From assembly GCA_000156295.1 (NCBI GenBank), contig DS999231.1:95556-159555 (forward strand): 64,000 nt of DNA, written 5' to 3'. Position numbers and translations under genes: made by a program. Below are positions 54,868-63,265 of this stretch, one piece after another. The first letter of the stretch is position 1. The number at the start of each line of letters is the position of its first letter. Source of the stretch: a marine gamma proteobacterium HTCC2148 (GTDB taxonomy: Bacteria; Pseudomonadota; Gammaproteobacteria; Pseudomonadales; Halieaceae). The notes under the pieces were generated by a model, which did not search any database, was not told the DNA's origin, and saw only the letters and a list, made by a program, of their open reading frames with translations.

Positions 54868-55621
54868 AACCTTTAACCAGTCAGGGTATACAGAGGGCTA
54901 TCCCTCCGGCATTGAGCAACACTTCTGGAATATTGCGCGCAATGATCTGGTATATCGGTGGCTGCAGCCGCGGCTAAAGGAGCATGAACTAGTCATGGAC
55001 GTCGGCTGCGGCACCGGGATTGTGGTTAATGATCTCAAGTCGAGGGGACTGCACATGCAAGGGGTAGAACTCGGGCCAGCGCCAATCATGCCCGGGCTCA
55101 CAGCCGATGTACGTACAGAAACCAACGTTTTTGACCTTGACCCGGACCTGAAAAATGAAATCAGGGCGGTACTGCTACTGGACGTTATCGAGCACATGCA
55201 GGAACGCAGGGAGTTCCTGCAAAAAATCTATTGTGAACTACCTAATTGCCATACCTTACTAGTGACGGTTCCCGCCCGAATGGAAATCTGGTCAGAATAT
55301 GATCGTTACTGGGGTCACCACTTACGCTTCGACCGGCACGGCCTGGAAAACGATCTCGTTGCAGCGGGATATAATATTGATAAGAACGCCTACTTTTTTC
55401 ATTGGGTCTATTTGTCTTCGCTCTTATTGAAACTACTTCGAATCAGCAAGAGCAATGAGTTCAAGGCCATCAAGCGGGGCGGCTTCAAAGCCCTCTGCCA
55501 TCGTATTTTGGGGCTGTTCACTTGCCTGGAATCGCGACTGATACCAGGAGCGATAGCCGGTTCTTCCATCATCTGTGTGGCGTCGCGCAACGACAATGCA
55601 GCCACCGATATTGATTGCTAA
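54860..55621 (+). CDS. SAM-dependent methyltransferase
   Basis: 253 residues, overlapping the upstream methyltransferase by 8 bases. Motif I ELVMDVGCGTGIVVNDLKSRG, LLLDVIEHMQERREFLQKIY, and LVTVPARMEIWSEYDRYWGHHLRFDRHGLENDL are of the Methyltransf_23 type; the last segment (WSEYDxxxGHHxRF) is typical of glycan/lipid-cluster enzymes. A C-terminal amphipathic or membrane-touching segment follows. A promoter for the next operon follows its stop. Confidence 0.85.
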   Translation: MTETFNQSGYTEGYPSGIEQHFWNIARNDLVYRWLQPRLKEHELVMDVGCGTGIVVNDLKSRGLHMQGVELGPAPIMPGLTADVRTETNVFDLDPDLKNEIRAVLLLDVIEHMQERREFLQKIYCELPNCHTLLVTVPARMEIWSEYDRYWGHHLRFDRHGLENDLVAAGYNIDKNAYFFHWVYLSSLLLKLLRISKSNEFKAIKRGGFKALCHRILGLFTCLESRLIPGAIAGSSIICVASRNDNAATDIDC

Positions 55622-55631
55622 CGAGCCTCGC

Positions 55632-55659
55632 TTGCCGCTTGCGTCCATTAAGTTATACT
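55632..55659 (+). promoter_or_regulatory. Promoter of the MBOAT 3 - SGNH 3 operon
   Basis: TTGCCG (55632-55637), 16 bases, TATACT (55654-55659). Expected start near 55666, 25 bases before the MBOAT start. The 69-base gap otherwise holds nothing. Confidence 0.5.
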
Positions 55660-55690
55660 GGCTTCGCTCTGCGGGGATAACATAGCCAAG

Positions 55691-57232
55691 ATGCTGTTCA
55701 ACTCTGTCGAATATTTGTTCTTTTTCTTACCCATTACCGTACTTGTCTTCCTGATTTTAGCGCGTGCACCCAGCACTGAGCGACAAATCACCTGGCTGGT
55801 CCTTGCCTCGCTCTTTTTTTACGCCAGTTGGAAGCCGGAATATCTGCTACTTATCATCAGCTCGGTTGTCATTAATTTCTTGCTGGGGAAGCAACTGGCA
55901 AGACCCGGTTCTGGCAAAGCACTGCCCTGGCTAACGCTTGGTGTCTGTTTCAACCTGGGCTTACTTGGGTATTTTAAATATACCGGGTTTTTCCTGGACG
56001 GCCTGAACGCTATTGGCTTATGGCTCATACCGGTGCCAGAAATCACTCTGCCACTGGCAGTTTCATTTTTTACTTTTCAGCAGATAGCCTATCTCGTCGA
56101 TGTCTCGCGGCGTGACTGCGAAGAATACCAATTTCGTCACTACACATTATTTGTGCTTTTTTTCCCGCAGTTAATTGCCGGCCCCATCGTGCATCACAAG
56201 GAAATGATGCCGCAGTTCAGTACGATGCGGCCGCGCGCCAATATCCCCACGGACTTTGCAGTCGGCATCACGTTTATAGCTGCAGGACTGTTCAAAAAAG
56301 TGGTGATGGCGGACTCGCTCGCACAGATTGCCGACCCACTATTCAGTGCCGCCACTGCAAGCGACCAGCTAAACACCATAGACGCGCTATTGGCCGGTTT
56401 TGCATTCAGCTTTCAGGTTTACTTTGATTTTTCCGGCTATAGCGATATCGCTATCGGCAGTGCCCGCTTGTTTGGCATCAGGCTGCCTGAAAACTTCCGG
56501 TCGCCCTATAAGTCACGCAGCGTCATTGAGGTCTGGCAACGCTGGCATATGACCCTGTCGCGATTCCTCAGGGATTATCTATATTTTAGCCTGGGCGGAA
56601 ACCGTCTGGGCGCCTTCAAACGCTATCGCAACCTGGTGATCACCATGGTGCTGGGCGGCTTATGGCACGGCGCAGCATGGACCTTTGTGTTATGGGGTGC
56701 GTTACATGGACTATTTCTGTGCCTTAACCACACCTGGCGTGCATTTACCTACCGTGCTGGACTAGAAAAGCTTTGTCAGACAGCGTTGCTACAGCCGATG
56801 TTTGTATTGCTAACCTTCACTGCCTGGACTATCGCCGTGATCGTATTCAGGGCCGAAGATGTGCCCAGCAGCTGGATTATCATTCAATCCGCGTTCGTGG
56901 ATATTAACTTCAGCCAACCGTTGATACTGCAAGAAACATTCAACAACGGTCTGCTACAGCGACTACTGACATTTGTCGGAGTTCCAGTCGTCACTTACAG
57001 CGAGGTTTCTATCGTTATGCTGGCGGCGGCTCTCATCTGCTGGGCGCTGCCAAACACACAGGAACTTATGATCAAGTACGATCCCGTCATCATCGCAGAC
57101 AATGCTCCAATAAAACCTGCAGGCATGAGCTGGCAGCCAACCTTTTTCTACGCTGTGATCACTGCCCTACTGCTAGCCGCTTCACTGATGAGCATGTCTT
57201 CAATCACTCGATTCATTTACTTCCAGTTCTGA
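55691..57232 (+). CDS. MBOAT acyltransferase 3 (AlgI-like)
   Basis: 513 residues. MLFNSVEYLFFFLP start, FFPQLIAGPIVHH, YFDFSGYSDIAIGSARLFG, QRWHMTLSRFLRDYLYFSLGGNR (His286), GLWHGAAWTF (catalytic His326), and terminal FIYFQF. It has the canonical O-acetyltransferase loops. It is followed after 4 bases by its SGNH-like partner, the only collinear pair of the three, which supports pairing of the other two divergent sets. It is an inner-membrane protein moving an acyl group to the periplasm. Confidence 0.94.
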   Translation: MLFNSVEYLFFFLPITVLVFLILARAPSTERQITWLVLASLFFYASWKPEYLLLIISSVVINFLLGKQLARPGSGKALPWLTLGVCFNLGLLGYFKYTGFFLDGLNAIGLWLIPVPEITLPLAVSFFTFQQIAYLVDVSRRDCEEYQFRHYTLFVLFFPQLIAGPIVHHKEMMPQFSTMRPRANIPTDFAVGITFIAAGLFKKVVMADSLAQIADPLFSAATASDQLNTIDALLAGFAFSFQVYFDFSGYSDIAIGSARLFGIRLPENFRSPYKSRSVIEVWQRWHMTLSRFLRDYLYFSLGGNRLGAFKRYRNLVITMVLGGLWHGAAWTFVLWGALHGLFLCLNHTWRAFTYRAGLEKLCQTALLQPMFVLLTFTAWTIAVIVFRAEDVPSSWIIIQSAFVDINFSQPLILQETFNNGLLQRLLTFVGVPVVTYSEVSIVMLAAALICWALPNTQELMIKYDPVIIADNAPIKPAGMSWQPTFFYAVITALLLAASLMSMSSITRFIYFQF

Positions 57233-57236
57233 CGAC

Positions 57237-58403
57237 ATGACGAGATATCTGATTACTGTAGGCGTCATTTTACTGCTATTTATCGGCACTTTTGGGACGT
57301 TCAATTATTTTGTCGATCCACTGTTACTCTATCAGCAACAAGGTTCGAGTAATGCCACGCTGAATCGCATTGACCAGTTCGACAATATGCGTTTCTCCAA
57401 GCCATATCACGTGCTCGAACTTAAGCCGGATGCCATTATCATCGGCTCGTCCAGAAGTGGAACAATAATACCGAAACATGCGCAATGGCTTGGACTGAAA
57501 GGCTATAACTTCTCACTTCCTGGCATGACCCTGAACGAGATAAATCGCTCTGTCCGACACGCCCATGCCAATCATCGCCTGAACAAGCTGATGATCGGCA
57601 TAGATTATCAGGCTGTCGTTAGCCCCCTGCCAACTTCACGCTCCGGCTTTGAGCCGGATCGCTTGGTCTCATCAGCCACAGGCTTTCGCAGCGCCACTTA
57701 CTTAGGCCAGTACCTGACAGATCTCCAGGCCTCTTTACTTTCCCTGGATATCGCCAGCGAAAGCCTGGCAGCCCTGTCTCCTCCCGGCCCCAGAGTCAGA
57801 AAATATTTTTCCAACGGTATCTGGCGCTCAATCACCAATCAGTTGACGGGCCGCGGGGGTTATATTTTCTCTGCGAAAAACACTGCCAGAACACGTGAAG
57901 TTACTCCTTTTGAAGCTGACACTAATCTGGCGATTTACGAAGACCTGCTACGTTTTTGCTATAGCAACAATATTGATACTCGGCTTTTTCTTACCCCCAC
58001 GCATGTATTCGTTGTCGACCTCTGGTTTGGCCTGGCCTCGGAAGCGCTATGGCGTGACACACATCGCCGCCTGCTCGCTATCAACCAACAACTCGCCTCT
58101 GAATATAATAGAACGGCATTTATCATTCGTGGATTTGGCAATGAAGCACAGGTCACGGATGAACCCATATACCTGGCTCGACATATTGAGCGGGCATGGT
58201 TCGATGATGGGGTGCATTATCGGGCCAAGATGGCCAATGGCCTTATGAAAGGGGTGTGGGACACGCATTCGGATTTCGGGCAGAACCTGAGCAGCGATAA
58301 TATCGATCAATATCTGGATAGCATTGATGCGCTGCGAGTTAATTTTATGCGCGATAATCAGGAAGTGATCGCCCAGCTACAAGCTAAAATAGACGCTCAA
58401 TGA
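57237..58403 (+). CDS. SGNH-like periplasmic partner of MBOAT 3
   Basis: 388 residues. Membrane anchor (about 4-22), YFVDPLLLY, KPYHVLELKPDAIIIGSSRSG with candidate nucleophile Ser72, YNFSLPGMTLNEI, MIGIDYQAV, and C-terminal FDDGVHYRAKMANGLM with Asp and His. It has the same order of blocks as the proteins at 36953 and 41577. It starts 4 bases after MBOAT 3, so translation is coupled. It probably completes the acyl transfer on the outer face (by analogy with AlgJ/DltD). Confidence 0.82.
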   Translation: MTRYLITVGVILLLFIGTFGTFNYFVDPLLLYQQQGSSNATLNRIDQFDNMRFSKPYHVLELKPDAIIIGSSRSGTIIPKHAQWLGLKGYNFSLPGMTLNEINRSVRHAHANHRLNKLMIGIDYQAVVSPLPTSRSGFEPDRLVSSATGFRSATYLGQYLTDLQASLLSLDIASESLAALSPPGPRVRKYFSNGIWRSITNQLTGRGGYIFSAKNTARTREVTPFEADTNLAIYEDLLRFCYSNNIDTRLFLTPTHVFVVDLWFGLASEALWRDTHRRLLAINQQLASEYNRTAFIIRGFGNEAQVTDEPIYLARHIERAWFDDGVHYRAKMANGLMKGVWDTHSDFGQNLSSDNIDQYLDSIDALRVNFMRDNQEVIAQLQAKIDAQ

Positions 58404-58414
58404 CAATGATGAGA

Positions 58415-58445
58415 TTGCCCCCAGCTGAGTTTTGTTCGGTATAAT
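58415..58445 (+). promoter_or_regulatory. Candidate promoter of GT2-like paralog C
   Basis: TTGCCC (58415-58420), 19 bases, perfect TATAAT (58440-58445). The spacer is 2 bases longer than ideal. The leader to the ATG at 58519 would be about 67 bases. Confidence 0.4.
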
Positions 58446-58518
58446 TTGAATCCGATTGTATGCAGATGTTGACGGCCAGATCATTACAACCCGCTAGTCC
58501 TTCTTTGGAAATGTTCAG

Positions 58519-59631
58519 ATGCGCAAGTTAGTCCAACGGCTTTTTAGTAAAACCGACGAGCAACAAACAACCCAGGGCGTCGAGACCACAGCGATGTCAG
58601 AGCACCACGCCAAAGCCCCGCTACCACCGCTCACCCCCAAGCTGCCCAATGCCCCCATTCCCGTTGACCGATTTGATCCCGAGGTCGCGGTCCCAGGGGG
58701 ATATACCGATGCACCAAGGCCAATGGTGAGCTTCGTGGTAATTGTCTACAAAATGCCAGATCAGGCCGAAAAAACCCTGCTATCCCTTAGCACGCGGTAC
58801 CAGCGCGGGGTGACCGAGGCCGACTACGAAGTCATCGTGGTGGAAAATTCTTCTGACTCGGTACTGGGCGAGGCCAGAGCCTGCCAGTTCGGCAATAACG
58901 TCCGTTACTTTTATCGCGAGGAAACACAGCCCACTCCAGTACCGGCAGTTAACTTTGGTGCCGAGAAGGCCATAGGTACACATATCAGCATTATGGTAGA
59001 CGGTGCCCGTATGCTGAGCCCCTCCGTCGTCAGCTATATGCTCGCGGCCACACGAATGCATCCGCATACTCTGATTGCCATCCCGGGCTATCATCTGGGC
59101 CCAACCCTGCAGCAGAGATCCATGCTAGAGGGCTATTGCCAGGAGGTCGAAGTAGAATTGCTGGCATCTATCGACTGGCCCAGCGACGGTTATCGCCTGT
59201 TTGAAATTTCCTGCCTTAGCGGTACAAGTTGCGGCGGGTATTTCAAGCCCATCGGGGAGAGTAACTGCCTATCAGTACCATCAGACATCTGGGATCGCCT
59301 GGGGGGGTTCGATCCAGACTTTACTGAGACCGGCGGTGGTCAGGTCAATCTGGACTTTTACAAGCGCGCTGTGGAGTTGCCAGATACGCTACTGGTAATC
59401 CTGATGGGCGAAGGCAGCTTTCATCAGTTTCACGGCGGTATTACCACTGGAACCAAGGGTGAGGAGCGCATCAAGGCCATGGATGATCACTTTAACCAGT
59501 ATGCAGCGCTGCGCGGTAACCCCTATAAATCGCCCACCCAACGCCCAGTGTATCTGGGTAGCCTGCCTGACAGCGCGATGAAATTCATGCATCACGGCAC
59601 CACTCAGGCCATGCTAGTGCTGGAAGACTAA
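58519..59631 (+). CDS. GT2-like glycosyltransferase paralog C (DGAR type)
   Basis: 370 residues. An N-terminal disordered Pro-rich stretch (about 12-65) precedes VSFVVIVYKMPDQAEKTLLSL, ADYEVIVVENSS, ISIMVDGARMLSPSVV, PGYHLGPTLQQ, GESNCLSVP, GGFDPDFTETGGGQVNLDFY and MGEGSFHQFHGGITTGT. It is the third copy of the family at 29507 and 30953, 27 kb away in the opposite orientation. It lacks DxD and the Glyco_transf_7C acidic pair. It is probably a cytosolic sugar transferase of altered chemistry. Confidence 0.8.
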   Translation: MRKLVQRLFSKTDEQQTTQGVETTAMSEHHAKAPLPPLTPKLPNAPIPVDRFDPEVAVPGGYTDAPRPMVSFVVIVYKMPDQAEKTLLSLSTRYQRGVTEADYEVIVVENSSDSVLGEARACQFGNNVRYFYREETQPTPVPAVNFGAEKAIGTHISIMVDGARMLSPSVVSYMLAATRMHPHTLIAIPGYHLGPTLQQRSMLEGYCQEVEVELLASIDWPSDGYRLFEISCLSGTSCGGYFKPIGESNCLSVPSDIWDRLGGFDPDFTETGGGQVNLDFYKRAVELPDTLLVILMGEGSFHQFHGGITTGTKGEERIKAMDDHFNQYAALRGNPYKSPTQRPVYLGSLPDSAMKFMHHGTTQAMLVLED

Positions 59632-59743
59632 TTCACAGGCTCCATCGGTTCACCTTGGAGTCCCCCTTATGAACAGGGTAAACTAACCGCTACTGGCACT
59701 GCCTGGGAGAACTACCATCGCACGTATTTACTTACCGCCCTCC

Positions 59744-60520
59744 ATGCGAGGATTCCAACCTTTGCGCCGCGCGTTCAGCACCTGGATGGACCATATTTCC
59801 TTTGGCTACGACCTGGTTGAAGCAATACGACCCAAGCGGCTGGTGGAACTGGGTGCCTACAACGGCATGAGTTACTTTGTGTTTTGCCAATCGATGATCG
59901 AAAACAACATTGACGGTCTCTGCTACGCCGTAGATACCTGGGGCGGCGACGATCACACCGGCGATTACGATGAATCGATTTTCGAAGAAGTGCGCCATCA
60001 CGCCAGAGATAATTATCGTGGGATCAGCTACCTCATGCGGATGCTGTTTAACGACGCGGTCCATCATTTTGAAGACGACTCTATCGACCTGCTGCACATT
60101 GATGGCCTTCACACCTATGAGGCGGTGCAGGAAGACTTCACCAACTGGTATCCCAAGGTCAGGCCTGGCGGAATCATCCTGTTTCACGACATCGACGCCC
60201 GGCAATCCGATTTTGGCGTATGGAAGTACTGGGCGGAACTGGAAGCAAAATATGACACTTTTGCGTTTCACCACGGGTTCGGCCTTGGCGTGTTGCGCAA
60301 GCCGGGCGGACCCGATACCGATCTGGATCATCCTCTGATGGATATTATGTTTCACGGCGATGAGCAAGAGCAGCACAAACTGCGTCAAATCTATATTTAC
60401 AACAGCGAATACATTGAGGCTCGGAACAAAGCCAAACGGCTCAAATGGAAACCCAATCACGGGGCCGATGGCAAGAAGAAGAGTGACAATGGCCCTCGCG
60501 AACGTCCCGCTGAAAAGTAA
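59744..60520 (+). CDS. SAM-dependent methyltransferase, Methyltransf_24/CmcI-like
   Basis: 258 residues. VELGAYNGMSYFVFCQSM is motif I, YAVDTWGGDDHTGDYDESIFEEV and IDLLHIDGLHTYEAVQEDF carry SAM and metal-type residues, then GGIILFHDIDARQSDFGVWKYW. This class includes sugar O-methyltransferases and cephalosporin hydroxylase-like proteins. The C-terminal 25 residues are Lys/Arg rich. A long open frame on the opposite strand is a shadow, since only this strand gives motifs. Confidence 0.85.
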   Translation: MRGFQPLRRAFSTWMDHISFGYDLVEAIRPKRLVELGAYNGMSYFVFCQSMIENNIDGLCYAVDTWGGDDHTGDYDESIFEEVRHHARDNYRGISYLMRMLFNDAVHHFEDDSIDLLHIDGLHTYEAVQEDFTNWYPKVRPGGIILFHDIDARQSDFGVWKYWAELEAKYDTFAFHHGFGLGVLRKPGGPDTDLDHPLMDIMFHGDEQEQHKLRQIYIYNSEYIEARNKAKRLKWKPNHGADGKKKSDNGPRERPAEK

Positions 60521-60543
60521 GTCAGGCGTTTGTACGCGTCGAC

Positions 60544-61290
60544 CTAGGCGGGAGTGCTCTGCCAAAGAGTACCGTGCTCTATGTCTCCTTCCTCCTGCGG
60601 CCTTCCATTAGAATAGTAGTATAAAGCGATAGATCGGCGCCCGCGATCAGGCGGACAAGTCATGGGGTGAGGATGACCATGAAAGGACGTTGTGGTTGTT
60701 TGGAAGATGACACAACGACCAGCAACTGGCGCTATTTTCTTCGCCATATTGCCCATATCAGCTGTCCAAAGCTCCAGATCGCCGCCATATTCTGGCGGCC
60801 AGTTCTCATTGAGATAAATGAGCAGATTGAGGCGCCTGTCTAGGCCATACTGGGGATGCTTGTTGAAGTCTGCGTGAACCTTCAAATAGCCCCCTGTGCT
60901 GGTATTATGGACGCCACCCCCAGCCATGTGAGGGTCGGCAAGCAGACCGGATATACCGGTGACTTTCTCCAGCAGACCAACGAACGGGTTGTTATTCAAC
61001 TCCCAGTACAACCGACGATAAACATGCGGCACCAGTCGCTCCCGTGAAAGCCACTCCTTACCCTGTTGCGCCTCGCTACCATCATCCAAATACACAGGAA
61101 TGTGCTTTGAACCTGCTTTCCTCTTCGCCGCCAAATCAGGAAACTCCTGATTAAGGCGCTCGGTAAACTCTGGCGAGATAAAGTCATCGATTACGATATG
61201 AGAAAAGGGCTGTGCGTGGCCAAAACTCTTTGCCATGTCATCTGACTCAGCATGCAAGCGGTCGTAATCAATTATTGGCTTTTCGGTCAT
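60544..61290 (-). CDS. 2-oxoglutarate/Fe(II)-dependent oxygenase (tandem copy 1)
   Basis: 248 residues. Double-stranded beta-helix with GGGVHNTSTGGYLKVHADFN (His139-x-Asp141), YLNENW, and the distal His in SFHGHPHP, then RRSIALYYYSN supplying the 2-oxoglutarate Arg. This is the prolyl 4-hydroxylase-like 2OG-FeII_Oxy_3 type. It probably hydroxylates a small molecule, lipid or sugar-bound group. It is homologous to the next gene (61320), with shared CVIF-N/Q-T and FHGHP segments. Last gene of a four-gene oxygenase operon. Confidence 0.88.
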   Translation of the reverse strand: MTEKPIIDYDRLHAESDDMAKSFGHAQPFSHIVIDDFISPEFTERLNQEFPDLAAKRKAGSKHIPVYLDDGSEAQQGKEWLSRERLVPHVYRRLYWELNNNPFVGLLEKVTGISGLLADPHMAGGGVHNTSTGGYLKVHADFNKHPQYGLDRRLNLLIYLNENWPPEYGGDLELWTADMGNMAKKIAPVAGRCVIFQTTTTSFHGHPHPMTCPPDRGRRSIALYYYSNGRPQEEGDIEHGTLWQSTPA

Positions 61291-61319
61291 TGGATTGAAT
61301 TCCTACTCGTGGCCTTGCT

Positions 61320-62102
61320 TCACTGCAGAGGCGGCAATTCTACTTCCGGCAGAACTTGCCAGTCCGTTTGCGAGGTAGGTTCAACCTCTTTATCGTTCCG
61401 GCCCAAAGTGTAGTAATAAATCGCTATCGATTTACGCGACATGTCTTCAGGACACTGCAGTGCGCGCGGATGTCCGTGGAAAGAATCTGCATCTGTGTTA
61501 AAAATGACACAGCGTCCTGCCAATGGGCGAAGACGCTTTACACAGGAACTAGCATCCCGACTCCATAGTTCCAGATGCCCCTCGTATTCATCTTGCCAAT
61601 CCTTGTTAAGGTACAACAACAGGTTAACGCGTCGCTGAAGATCGTAATCAACATGGTGAGTAAAATCAGCGTGCACACCGAGCAGGCCACCGGGCAAAAT
61701 TTGGTGCAGGCCGCCTCCGCGCAAAGAGGGGTCCGGAATCAGGTTTTCTATGCCAGTCAGCTTTTCCAGGCAACGAATGAATGTGCTGGAGTTGAACTCC
61801 CAAATTAACTGACGGGCAATGGCGGGAATTTTAAAGAGGTGAGGCATACCCTGCTTGTTAAACTGGACTTTCTCTCCGTCACTGCCGGTGGCCATTAGCT
61901 GGCGCCAATTGATATCCGCTTTCGGTGATGGAAAACCGTCAAGAACCGCGTCTGTAACTCCCGAGTCGATAAAATTATCGAATACACTATGCGGGAACGG
62001 ATCCGCTTCCACATAGGCGTCATGCCCTTCCATAAACTGTCGACGTATACGACCGTAGTCTAAAAGTTCATGCTCTGGATAAGCGCCTGCTAATAGGCTC
62101 AT
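61320..62102 (-). CDS. 2-oxoglutarate/Fe(II)-dependent oxygenase (tandem copy 2)
   Basis: 260 residues, with a strong GGAGAG site 6 bases before ATG. GGGLHQILPGGLLGVHADFTHH (His144-x-Asp146), LLLYLNKDWQDEYEGHLELW, CVIFNTDADSFHGHPRAL, and RKSIAIYYYTLGR match copy 1 position for position. The pair are diverged tandem duplicates, so they may hydroxylate related positions in one product. Cytosolic. The spacing to copy 1 is 29 bases. Confidence 0.88.
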   Translation of the reverse strand: MSLLAGAYPEHELLDYGRIRRQFMEGHDAYVEADPFPHSVFDNFIDSGVTDAVLDGFPSPKADINWRQLMATGSDGEKVQFNKQGMPHLFKIPAIARQLIWEFNSSTFIRCLEKLTGIENLIPDPSLRGGGLHQILPGGLLGVHADFTHHVDYDLQRRVNLLLYLNKDWQDEYEGHLELWSRDASSCVKRLRPLAGRCVIFNTDADSFHGHPRALQCPEDMSRKSIAIYYYTLGRNDKEVEPTSQTDWQVLPEVELPPLQ

Positions 62103-62150
62103 CTTGTTCTCTCCACAAATTCACAGCCAGTCAATGCCGAGCGTTGCGAC

Positions 62151-63131
62151 TCACGCATTGTCATTACCCGGTGGTGTGCCATATTTTTCTGCCAGCGCCG
62201 CACGCGACTTGTTAAAACTCCGCTGCAATTTTATCGCGATGCTTAAATGATCATCGGGCAAATCCCCTAGCGTGGCGTCAAAGGGAACGGTGGTGACGTT
62301 CTTGTCCTCCCAATAGTACTTCAACTCCTCACGGCTCCAGTCCTGGTATATCTCTGCCCAGCCCTCCCGCTCGAAGTGCGGCCGCAGGCATCGCTCAATC
62401 ATCTCGTCGCCTTCAGCCTGATATCGATAGTCCACAGAAATTCGCATGCGATTGGTGTCATTGGGCAAGGCGCGGTGAATCGCCAGACTATGAAAAGCGA
62501 TGACATCGCCTAGTTTAAAATCACTGGACAACCACTGCATGGATGCTGCCTCCGACGGCATACTGGTCTGTCTATGACCAGCGCCCAGAGAATACTCTAC
62601 CGGAAGCAGGCCCAGCTTATGGGAGCCCTCCAGCACCGCCAGTGAACCCATGGACTTAGGGCAGTCGGAAAGTGGTATCCAACAGGCGTATAGGTCCTGT
62701 GTACCCTGATTATTGACGAAGTCTTGGTGTGGCGGCGTACTCCATTCTTGACTCTCAGGAAATACGAGGCGCGCGATAGATAGTGGGTGGGGAAACGCCG
62801 TTTCTCCCAATAAAGCCTGCATCAGGGTCATCACCGCCGGATCGTGGGCAAGACCGTGAAAGTCCTGCAGACGCTGAATACGATCATAGACTTGAAAATA
62901 CTCTTCTTCGCCCTCGACCTTGGGAGCAGTCCAGGTTGTGGCGGTCATGGGTTCTACACCCGGCTTTAGCCAGCCACAGTCATCGCAAATAGCAACAATC
63001 TGGCGCTTCAATTCCAGCAGTGGTCCTGTATCCACAAGCCCGGATAGGTACACGTAGCCATCACGATCGAATCGTTGCTTCATAGCCCCGGGATCGTGGA
63101 GCAGCTCGGATGAGTCCAGAAAAGCCTTCAT
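62151..63131 (-). CDS. Phytanoyl-CoA dioxygenase family oxygenase (PhyH)
   Basis: 326 residues, GAGG before ATG. The facial triad is His135-x-Asp137 in PPHQDFVNNQ and His219 in FHSLAIHRALPNDTNRMRISVDYR, with Arg for 2-oxoglutarate. FDRDGYVYLSGLVD is the typical N-terminal strand. PhyH enzymes hydroxylate acyl-CoAs, ectoine or sugar- and amine-bearing small molecules. It is separated from the next oxygenase by 134 bases that contain a hairpin and a TATAAT. Confidence 0.88.
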   Translation of the reverse strand: MKAFLDSSELLHDPGAMKQRFDRDGYVYLSGLVDTGPLLELKRQIVAICDDCGWLKPGVEPMTATTWTAPKVEGEEEYFQVYDRIQRLQDFHGLAHDPAVMTLMQALLGETAFPHPLSIARLVFPESQEWSTPPHQDFVNNQGTQDLYACWIPLSDCPKSMGSLAVLEGSHKLGLLPVEYSLGAGHRQTSMPSEAASMQWLSSDFKLGDVIAFHSLAIHRALPNDTNRMRISVDYRYQAEGDEMIERCLRPHFEREGWAEIYQDWSREELKYYWEDKNVTTVPFDATLGDLPDDHLSIAIKLQRSFNKSRAALAEKYGTPPGNDNA

Positions 63132-63167
63132 TTTGCCTCGTGATGGTGTAAAAAAGCGATCTCAACA

Positions 63168-63237
63168 AGCCCTAACTATCAGGGCTAGGGTTCAAAATCC
63201 AACGATTGATTATAGGTCCACGGAGCGGCAAATTCTA
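63168..63237 (-). promoter_or_regulatory. Candidate promoter and stem-loop before the PhyH gene
   Basis: Minus strand TAGAAT (63232-63237), 17 bases, perfect TATAAT (63209-63214); the -35 is poor. Downstream AGCCCT (63181-63186) and AGGGCT (63168-63173) form a 6-bp stem with a 7-base loop and then TTGTT. This is either a weak terminator of the upstream oxygenase or a leader hairpin. Confidence 0.4.
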
Positions 63238-63265
63238 GCGACGAACTGTTTGGCAAAAGAGCTGA

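Noticed and set aside
59732-60565. 277-codon open frame on the minus strand opposite the methyltransferase at 59744
   Set aside because: It is a low-motif, Val/Ile/His-rich translation mirroring the plus-strand gene; the plus strand carries clear SAM motifs.
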